A DNA stretch of 64,000 bases from UBA4615 sp046046245. GTDB lineage: Bacteria; Pseudomonadota; Gammaproteobacteria; Burkholderiales; Burkholderiaceae_E. The position numbers and the translations under genes were made by a program. Each line of letters opens with the position of its first letter. Position 1 is the first letter of the stretch. The stretch spans positions 57,537 to 121,536 of the forward strand of contig JBJOKE010000014.1 in assembly GCA_046046245.1 (NCBI GenBank). Direction: 5' to 3'. Shown one piece after another: positions 58,814-64,000 of the stretch. The notes below the pieces were generated by a model. It saw nothing but the letters and a program-made list of their open reading frames with translations. It did no database searches and was not told the DNA's origin.

Positions 58814-59623
58814 TCAACGCTCCGCCGGCTCGCCGCCCGCGGGCGGCGCGACCAGGTCGCGATAGGCGTGCCAGCTCGCATGACCGAGCCAGGGCACGAC
58901 CACCACGAGGCCGAGCATCGCGGTGACCATCCCGGCGAGGGTCAGCGACGCGAGCGTGGCCGACCACAGTGCCATCGTGAACGGGTTCGCCAGCACGACG
59001 CGCCAGCTGGTCAGCACCGCCGCGAGCACGCCCACCGGCCGGTCCATCAGCATCGGCACCGCGATCACGGTCGACGCGAAGACCGGGGCGGCGAGCACCC
59101 CGCCCAGCATCAGCCAGCCCTCGAAGAGGAACGAGTGCTCGGCGAGCATCACCCGCCGGACGAAATCGAGCGGCTCGTTCACCGGGCCGGCGGCGAAGGT
59201 GGTGATCAGCGAGGCCGAGGTGATCGTCCAGCCGCCGCCGGCCGCCGCCAGCAGCACGCCGAAGACGATCAGCCGGCCGCGCCCCTCGCGCGGCCGCCAC
59301 GCGCCGAGCGCGGTGTGCAGGCCGGGCCGCTCGCCGCGCTCGAGCGCGGCGCTGATCGCATAGAGGCCGGTGGCGAGGATCGGCGCGACGAGCAGGAAGG
59401 CCGAGACCGCTCCCGACAGACCCCAGAACGCGCGGCGGCCGAACACGACGAGGACCAGCCCGAAGGCCGCGATCGCCGCACCGTGCAGCAGGCCGGGCCC
59501 GGGGCAGCGGACGAAGTCGCGCCAGCCGGCGGCGAGCCAGCGCAGCGGCGCATCGCCCTGCACGTCGCGCACGGCGTGCCGCCGCGACTGGTCGATCGCC
59601 CGGGCGGCATGGACGCGTGCCAT
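58814..59623 (-). CDS. DUF2189 domain-containing membrane protein
   Basis: A 269-residue integral membrane protein with about six helices. The C-terminal half carries the DUF2189 pattern FASTVIAVPMLMDRPVGVLAAVLTSWRVVLANP, then LGLVVVVPWLGHASWHAYRDLV. In related bacteria such proteins accompany respiratory or cytochrome-related genes, but none is here. The function is unknown. It lies 22 bases after the transaminase gene, so it may be in the same transcript. Confidence 0.85.
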   Translation of the reverse strand: MARVHAARAIDQSRRHAVRDVQGDAPLRWLAAGWRDFVRCPGPGLLHGAAIAAFGLVLVVFGRRAFWGLSGAVSAFLLVAPILATGLYAISAALERGERPGLHTALGAWRPREGRGRLIVFGVLLAAAGGGWTITSASLITTFAAGPVNEPLDFVRRVMLAEHSFLFEGWLMLGGVLAAPVFASTVIAVPMLMDRPVGVLAAVLTSWRVVLANPFTMALWSATLASLTLAGMVTAMLGLVVVVPWLGHASWHAYRDLVAPPAGGEPAER

Positions 59624-59645
59624 CGGTCCGCCCGGCGACGCCGAG

Positions 59646-61004
59646 TCAGTCGAGCGTGGTCAGCACCCGGCGCAGCTTCGTGACGATCTCGTCGATCTGC
59701 GCGGGCTCGATGATCAGCGGCGGCGACAGCGCGATGATGTCGCCGGTCACGCGGATCAGCAGGTCCTGCTCGTGGAAGGCGCGGGTGAACGCGTCGAAGG
59801 CACGGGTGCCGGGCGCGCCCGCGCGCGGCGCGAGCTCGATCGCGCCGATCAGGCCGATGTTGCGCACGTCGATCACGTTCGGGCAGTCGCGCAGCGAGTG
59901 CACCGCCTCCTGCCACTGCGCGGCGAGCGTCGACGCGCGGGTCAGCAGACCCTCCTCCTCGTAGACGTCGAGCGTGGCGATCGCGGCCGCGCAGGCGAGC
60001 GGGTGCGCCGAGTAGGTGTAACCGTGGAAGAGCTCGATCGCCTTCTCCGGGCCCTGCATGAAGGTGTCGTAGATGCCGCGGCGCGCGAACACCGCGCCCA
60101 TCGGCACGGTGCCGCTGGTGATGCCCTTGGCGACGGTGACCAGGTCCGGGATCACGCCGAAGTGCTGCGAGGCGAACGGCGAGCCGAGCCGGCCGAAGCC
60201 GGTGATGACCTCGTCGAAGATCAGCAGGATGCCGTGCTTCGCGGTGATCTCGCGCAGCTTCTGCAGGTAGCCCACCGGCGGGATCAGCACGCCGGTGGAG
60301 CCGGCGACCGGCTCGACGATGACCGCTGCGATGGTCGAGGGGTCGTGCAGCGCGACGATCTTCTCGAGCTCGTCGGCGAGGTGCGCGCCCCACTGCGGCT
60401 GGCCCTTGCTGAACGCGTTGTGCGCGAGGTCGTGGGTGTGCGGCAGGTGGTCGACGCCGGCGAGCATCGAGCCGAAGTGCTTGCGGTTGCCGGCGATGCC
60501 GCCGACCGAGATGCCGCCGAAGCCCACGCCGTGGTAACCCCGCTCGCGGCCGATCAGGCGGGTGCGCTGCCCCTCGCCGCGCATCCGGTGGTAGGCGAGC
60601 GCGATCTTCAGCGCCGAGTCGACCGCCTCGGAGCCGGAGTTGCAGTAGAAGACCTGGCCGAACTCCTGCGGCAGGATGCCCAGCAGCCGGTTGGACAGCT
60701 CGAAGGCGAGCGGGTGGCCCATCTGGAAGGTGGGCGCGAAGTCCATCGTCGCGGCCTGCTTCTGGATGGCCTCGACGATCGGCTTGCGGGTGTGGCCGGC
60801 GTTCGTGCACCACAGGCCGGCGACCGCGTCGAGGATCTTCCGGCCCTCGGGGGTCCAGTAGTGCATGCCTTCCGCGCGCGCCAGCAGCCGCGGCGCCGAC
60901 TTGAAGTGCCGGTTCGCGGTGAACGGCATCCAGAACGCGTCGAGCTCGTGGCCGGCGTCGAGGCCGGCGGGGGCGAGGTCCGAATGGCGGGCGATGTCGT
61001 TCAT
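59646..61004 (-). CDS. Omega-amino-acid:pyruvate aminotransferase (class III)
   Basis: A 452-residue PLP transaminase of the beta-alanine/omega-amino-acid type. The N-terminal F-W-M-P-F-T-A-N-R-H-F-K and GMHYWTPEGRKILDAVAGLWCTNAGH are characteristic of this clade. The motifs NSGSEAVDSALKIALAYHR, LIFDEVITGFGRLG and TVAKGITSGTVPMGAV (Schiff-base Lys) are complete. It transfers an amino group from beta-alanine or similar amines to pyruvate. The ATG at 61004 has a CAGGAG site. It is unrelated to the GSA-like aminotransferase at 36668. Confidence 0.92.
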   Translation of the reverse strand: MNDIARHSDLAPAGLDAGHELDAFWMPFTANRHFKSAPRLLARAEGMHYWTPEGRKILDAVAGLWCTNAGHTRKPIVEAIQKQAATMDFAPTFQMGHPLAFELSNRLLGILPQEFGQVFYCNSGSEAVDSALKIALAYHRMRGEGQRTRLIGRERGYHGVGFGGISVGGIAGNRKHFGSMLAGVDHLPHTHDLAHNAFSKGQPQWGAHLADELEKIVALHDPSTIAAVIVEPVAGSTGVLIPPVGYLQKLREITAKHGILLIFDEVITGFGRLGSPFASQHFGVIPDLVTVAKGITSGTVPMGAVFARRGIYDTFMQGPEKAIELFHGYTYSAHPLACAAAIATLDVYEEEGLLTRASTLAAQWQEAVHSLRDCPNVIDVRNIGLIGAIELAPRAGAPGTRAFDAFTRAFHEQDLLIRVTGDIIALSPPLIIEPAQIDEIVTKLRRVLTTLD

Positions 61005-61161
61005 GGCGGGCTCCTGGAGGGGGCGCGGCGGGCCGCGCGAAGGCAGGTCGACGACTATAGCAAGCCGGGGGCGCCGGCGGCCCGGGAGCACCGGCGCGGC
61101 CGGAACGCGGTCGGCCGGCGGCGCCGGACGGTCGGCGCCGGACCGGTCCGGCCCTCCTCGG

Positions 61162-62418
61162 TCAAGGACGGCGGTTGCGCTCGCCGTCGTCGATCGCCTT
61201 GCCGGCCGCGCGACCGCTGCAGACGTTGTCGGCCGAGCCCCGCACCAGCACCCGCTGCGCCCGCGCGCCGACGAAGCCGCCGAGGTCGTTGTCGGCGAAT
61301 CGGTTGCGGCTCGCCGCGAGCGGATCGGACGGACTGACGATGATGCCGACCGCCCCGCGCCCGCGCAGCACGTTGCCGGCGATCTCGGCGTTCGAGCCGG
61401 CCACCATGACCCCCACCGAGGACTCGCCGTCGTTCGACACGGTGTTGCCGGCCACGCGCGCGCCGTCGGTCAGCACCGCGATGCCCATCGAGGTCGCCCC
61501 GTGCGTCTCGATCCGGTTGTCGACCACTTCGGTGGGCACGATGCGGGCCGGGTCGACACCGGCCTTGCGGTCGGAGAAGTAGCCCACCAGCACGCCGTTC
61601 GGCGTCTGCCGGCCCGGGAAGGGCAGGCCCGCCTCGGCGGTCTCGAGCCGGTTGCCGCGGACCGTGATCCGGCCGCGTCCGTCGGCGCCGCGCCAGTTGT
61701 CGATCGCCTCGAACGCGGTGCGCGTCGCGCCGGTGACGGTCTTGCCCGAGACGGTGGCCTCCATGCCGCCGGTCCACTGCGCGTAGATGCCGTAGCCGAG
61801 CGTGCTCGCGGGACGGTCGGTGCGCACGTCGATGACGTTGCCCGAGAGCGTGACCGGGCCGCCCAGGCTCCCCGGCATCGGCCGACGCGAGGGGCCGAGC
61901 GGCTGCGACCACGCCGAGCCGACCAGGATGCCCGCGACCGCCTGGCCGTCGGCCATGCCGGGCAGCGGCAGCGGATGCGGCCTCAGCCCCGCGATCCGCG
62001 TGCCGGTCACCGTGAGCGCGCTCGCATGGCCGATGTTGATCGGCGACCAGAGCGCGCCGGTGAGCACGAGGTCGCGGATCACGATCCGCGGCGCGCTGCG
62101 GCCGGCGGGCTCGGGCGCGTCCGTCGCGGGCGCGAAGAAGGTGAAGAAGCCGCCGCGGACCGTCGCGCCCGGCGCACCGACGATCTCCACGTCGCGGGTC
62201 AGCGTCACGCGGCCGCGATCGCCGAAGTCGAAGGCCCCGGCGAGCCTCACGCGCCCGCCGGCGTCGACCGCCGCCTGCACGGCGCCGACATCCTTCGCGG
62301 GGTCGCCGGTACCGGCGATGTCGACGCCGGACGGGCCGAGTCCGGTGCAGGCGGCGAGCAGCGGGCCGGGCGACCGGGAGTGGGCCCGTCGCCCGCGCCC
62401 CCTGTCGGGGCCTCGCAC
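61162..62418 (-). CDS. Parallel beta-helix repeat protein, 5' end disrupted by IS
   Basis: A 418-codon reading frame encoding a right-handed parallel beta-helix protein, with repeating coils such as IVIRDLVLTGALWSPINIGHASALTVTGTRI, VTLSGNVIDVRTD and AEIAGNVLRGRGAVGIIVSPSDPLAASRNRFADNDLGG. Such proteins are often carbohydrate lyases or surface proteins. A lipobox-like P-L-L-A-A-C occurs near codon 24, but the preceding residues (RGRGRRAHSRSPG) are not a usable signal h-region. The IS1182 element starts only 14 bases above the first possible GTG, so the original promoter and signal peptide are probably lost. It is likely silent. Confidence 0.7.
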   Translation of the reverse strand: MRGPDRGRGRRAHSRSPGPLLAACTGLGPSGVDIAGTGDPAKDVGAVQAAVDAGGRVRLAGAFDFGDRGRVTLTRDVEIVGAPGATVRGGFFTFFAPATDAPEPAGRSAPRIVIRDLVLTGALWSPINIGHASALTVTGTRIAGLRPHPLPLPGMADGQAVAGILVGSAWSQPLGPSRRPMPGSLGGPVTLSGNVIDVRTDRPASTLGYGIYAQWTGGMEATVSGKTVTGATRTAFEAIDNWRGADGRGRITVRGNRLETAEAGLPFPGRQTPNGVLVGYFSDRKAGVDPARIVPTEVVDNRIETHGATSMGIAVLTDGARVAGNTVSNDGESSVGVMVAGSNAEIAGNVLRGRGAVGIIVSPSDPLAASRNRFADNDLGGFVGARAQRVLVRGSADNVCSGRAAGKAIDDGERNRRP

Positions 62419-62432
62419 GGACCGAGCGGCAG

Positions 62433-62452
62433 CTAGGAGTCTGGGCGGCAGA
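62433..62452 (+). repeat. Left terminal inverted repeat of the IS
   Basis: The outermost 20 bases of the element, an exact reverse complement of 63981-64000. Confidence 0.95.
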
Positions 62453-62502
62453 GCGCCACGAAGCCTGACTTGAGCGAGGCGTTTTTTGGTAGGTTTGAGT
62501 GC

Positions 62503-63828
62503 ATGAGCGCGAGCTACCTGCCGTACGACCCCCAGCAGATGTTTCTGCTACCGCCTGCACTGCACGACTGGCTGCCCGAGGGTCATCTGGCGCATTTCAT
62601 TGGCGACACGGTGGACACGCTGGATTTGAGCGAGTTCCACGCGCGGTATGCCAAGGGTGGGCCGCGCAATCAGCCGTTTCACCCGGCGATGATGGTGAAG
62701 GTGCTGTTGTACGGTTACGCGACGGGGGTGTTCAGTTCGCGCAAGATCGCCCGCAAGCTGCATGAGGACGTGGCGTTCCGGGTGCTGGCGGCGGGGAACT
62801 TCCCGGCGCACCGTACGATCCGGGATTTTCGGGCGCTGCACCTGAAGGAGCTCGCCGAGCTGTTCGTGCAGGTGGTGCGGCTGGCGCGCGAGATGGGTCT
62901 GGTGAAGCTGGGGACGATCGCGGTGGACGGCACGAAGGTCAAGGCCAACGCGAGCCGCCACAAGGCGATGAGCTACGAGCGGATGGTGCAGTCCGAGCGC
63001 GAGTTGCGTGCGCAGATCGAGGCGCTGCTGGCGCGTGCGCGGGCGGCCGACGAGGCCGAGAGGAACGAGCCCGAGGTGGACATTCCGGCCGAGATCGAGC
63101 GGCGCGAGGCGCGGCTTGCGGCAATCGCTGCGGCGCGCGAGCGCCTCGAGCAGCGCCAGCGCGAGGCGGACCTCGAACGTGGCCGTACGCCGGGCGACGA
63201 GAACAAGCCGCGCGGCAAGGGCGGCAAGCTCAAGGGCGGGCGCTACAAGCGCGATTTCGGCATCCCGAAAGACACGGCGCAGGAGAACTTCACCGACCCC
63301 GACAGCCGGATCATGAAGCGCGCCGGCGGTGGCTTCGATGCGAGCTACAACGCGCAGACGGCGGTCGACGACACGGCTCACATCATCGTTGCGGCCGAGT
63401 TGACGAACAACGCCAGCGACGCAGGCGAGTTGCCGACGATGCTGGAGGCGGTTCGAACGAACCTGGAGGCGCTGCCGCAGCAAGCCCTGGCCGACACCGG
63501 GTACAAGGCCGAGGCGGTGTTCGAGAAGCTCGCCGAGTGCGACTGCGATGTGGTGGTGGCGCTGGGCCGCGAGGGTAAGGCGCAATTGGCGATCGACCCC
63601 GAGCGAATGCCTCACACCGTGGCGATGGCCGCGAAGCTGCAGACCGAGGCGGGTCGCAAGGCCTATGCACGGCGCAAGTGGCTCGCCGAACCCCCCAACG
63701 GGTGGATCAAGCACGTACTGGGGTTTCGCCAATTCACTCTCAGGGGGCTGCAGCAGGTCCGGGCCGAGTGGAAGCTCGTGTGCCTGGCGCTGAACCTGCG
63801 TCGGATGGCGACGATGCCGGCACGTTAA
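62503..63828 (+). CDS. IS1182-family transposase (DDE)
   Basis: A 441-residue transposase. It has the N-terminal DUF772-type domain (YLPYDPQQMFLLPPALHDWLPEGHLAHF, then FHPAMMVKVLLYGYATGVFSSRKIARKLHEDVAFRVLAAG), the catalytic Asp in IAVDGTKVKANAS, a charged coiled-coil insert (about 165-240), the second Asp in LADTGYKAE and the Glu in WLAEPPNGWIKHVLGF. It is intact, so the element may be active. The ATG at 62503 begins at the conserved start of the family; an earlier start at 62470 adds atypical residues. Confidence 0.95.
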   Translation: MSASYLPYDPQQMFLLPPALHDWLPEGHLAHFIGDTVDTLDLSEFHARYAKGGPRNQPFHPAMMVKVLLYGYATGVFSSRKIARKLHEDVAFRVLAAGNFPAHRTIRDFRALHLKELAELFVQVVRLAREMGLVKLGTIAVDGTKVKANASRHKAMSYERMVQSERELRAQIEALLARARAADEAERNEPEVDIPAEIERREARLAAIAAARERLEQRQREADLERGRTPGDENKPRGKGGKLKGGRYKRDFGIPKDTAQENFTDPDSRIMKRAGGGFDASYNAQTAVDDTAHIIVAAELTNNASDAGELPTMLEAVRTNLEALPQQALADTGYKAEAVFEKLAECDCDVVVALGREGKAQLAIDPERMPHTVAMAAKLQTEAGRKAYARRKWLAEPPNGWIKHVLGFRQFTLRGLQQVRAEWKLVCLALNLRRMATMPAR

Positions 63829-63980
63829 GCGATCGATGAGGCCGAAAACCGCCTTCTACGGCATCCTCGGTCCAGCGATCGGCCCAGCCCGCGCCGCCGC
63901 AGCCTGCCGACTCCAACCCCGCGAGATTCCTACGCTTCGATCGTTGCCCATCAGGCAGCAACTCAGTCCGGGCGGCGGCA

Positions 63981-64000
63981 TCTGCCGCCCAGACTCCTAG
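63981..64000 (-). repeat. Right terminal inverted repeat of the IS
   Basis: The last 20 bases of the window, exact complement of the left end, confirming that the element is complete. Confidence 0.95.

Larger units (their letters stand above)
62433..64000 (+). mobile_element. Complete IS1182-family insertion sequence
   Basis: The element is 1568 bp with perfect 20-bp terminal inverted repeats, CTAGGAGTCTGGGCGGCAGA at 62433-62452 and its complement at 63981-64000. It holds a single transposase gene on the plus strand, and the local GC content and codon use are lower than in the flanking genes. It sits against the 5' end of the beta-helix gene. The right junction, and so any target duplication, lies outside the window. 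Confidence 0.95.

Noticed and set aside
1..64000. CRISPR array, tRNA or rRNA genes
   Set aside because: No regularly spaced repeats, cloverleaf-like sequences or rRNA signatures were noticed. The only repeat clusters are coding tandem repeats and IS ends.

Overview
This 64 kb window is very GC-rich, densely packed chromosomal DNA. Third codon positions are almost all G or C, and junctions with 4-base ATGA or GTGA overlaps are frequent. It encodes six orphan Bug/TctC-type periplasmic binding proteins, RdgC, a Lys/Ala/Pro-tailed HU protein, DUF2189 and DUF2788 membrane proteins, and beta-ketoadipate genes under an IclR regulator. Together these point to a betaproteobacterium of the order Burkholderiales with a large catabolic repertoire. 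I cannot name the genus. I saw no rRNA, tRNA or CRISPR array.

Layout. (1) 1-11.6 kb, plus strand: a tightly spaced CoA-dependent catabolic operon. It holds a thiolase-like protein (cut by the window start), two FAS1/MaoC-like hydratases, a tandem two-domain CoA-transferase, an enoyl-CoA hydratase, a second CoA-transferase and three Bug proteins, and ends with an IclR regulator. (2) 11.7-17.2 kb: a gamma-glutamyltransferase family protein, a small ORF, a Bug protein, a nucleoside 2-deoxyribosyltransferase, a glutathione S-transferase and a conserved hypothetical with a repeat-rich N-terminus. (3) 17.2-29.3 kb: mostly housekeeping and mixed genes. These are an SRAP/YedK DNA-repair protein, a two-subunit molybdenum hydroxylase, an HU-like protein with an H1-like tail, phosphatidylserine decarboxylase, RdgC, a thioesterase next to a mandelate-racemase-like enzyme, a stand-alone GyrB-like TOPRIM protein, a conserved hypothetical, an EamA transporter, a truncated ECF sigma gene and a GFA-type zinc protein. 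(4) 29.4-34.4 kb: a cobalamin riboswitch followed by the vitamin B12 uptake operon btuB-btuF-btuC-btuD. (5) 34.6-40.4 kb: two paralogous lipoproteins (FN3-like domain plus seven FG-GAP repeats) flanking an oppositely oriented class III aminotransferase. (6) 40.4-48.4 kb: a small heat-shock protein with its own sigma-32-like promoter and terminator. Next is an eight-gene minus-strand aromatic operon (pcaI, pcaJ, pcaF, Rieske ferredoxin, hydroxyquinol-type dioxygenase, SnoaL-like protein, nitroreductase, TSUP exporter), divergent from an IclR/PcaR-like regulator across a 34-bp palindrome, and then a Crp/Fnr regulator. (7) 48.4-57.4 kb: a catabolic module of a split TPP decarboxylase, a GMC oxidoreductase, an arylsulfatase and a Bug protein on the plus strand, facing an AMP-ligase and another Bug protein on the minus strand. 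(8) 57.4-64 kb: a YkgJ-like protein, a phosphoesterase, DUF2788 and DUF2189 proteins, an omega-amino-acid transaminase, and a beta-helix protein whose 5' end abuts a complete IS1182-family element. The element ends exactly at the window edge.

How it fits together. Most of the window supports scavenging and CoA-dependent or aromatic degradation. Bug proteins are presumed to catch organic acids, CoA-transferases and ligases activate them, and hydratases and thiolases break them down. The pcaIJF genes finish the 3-oxoadipate route, fed here by an intradiol dioxygenase. The observations most worth follow-up are the stand-alone TOPRIM protein with the GyrB C-terminal tail, the fused CoA-transferase whose N-terminal half lacks the catalytic Asp, the Bug protein with a clean in-frame internal deletion, the mandelate-racemase homologue with K-x-R instead of K-x-K, the paired FG-GAP propeller lipoproteins, and the 34-bp palindrome that contains the regulator's own start codon.
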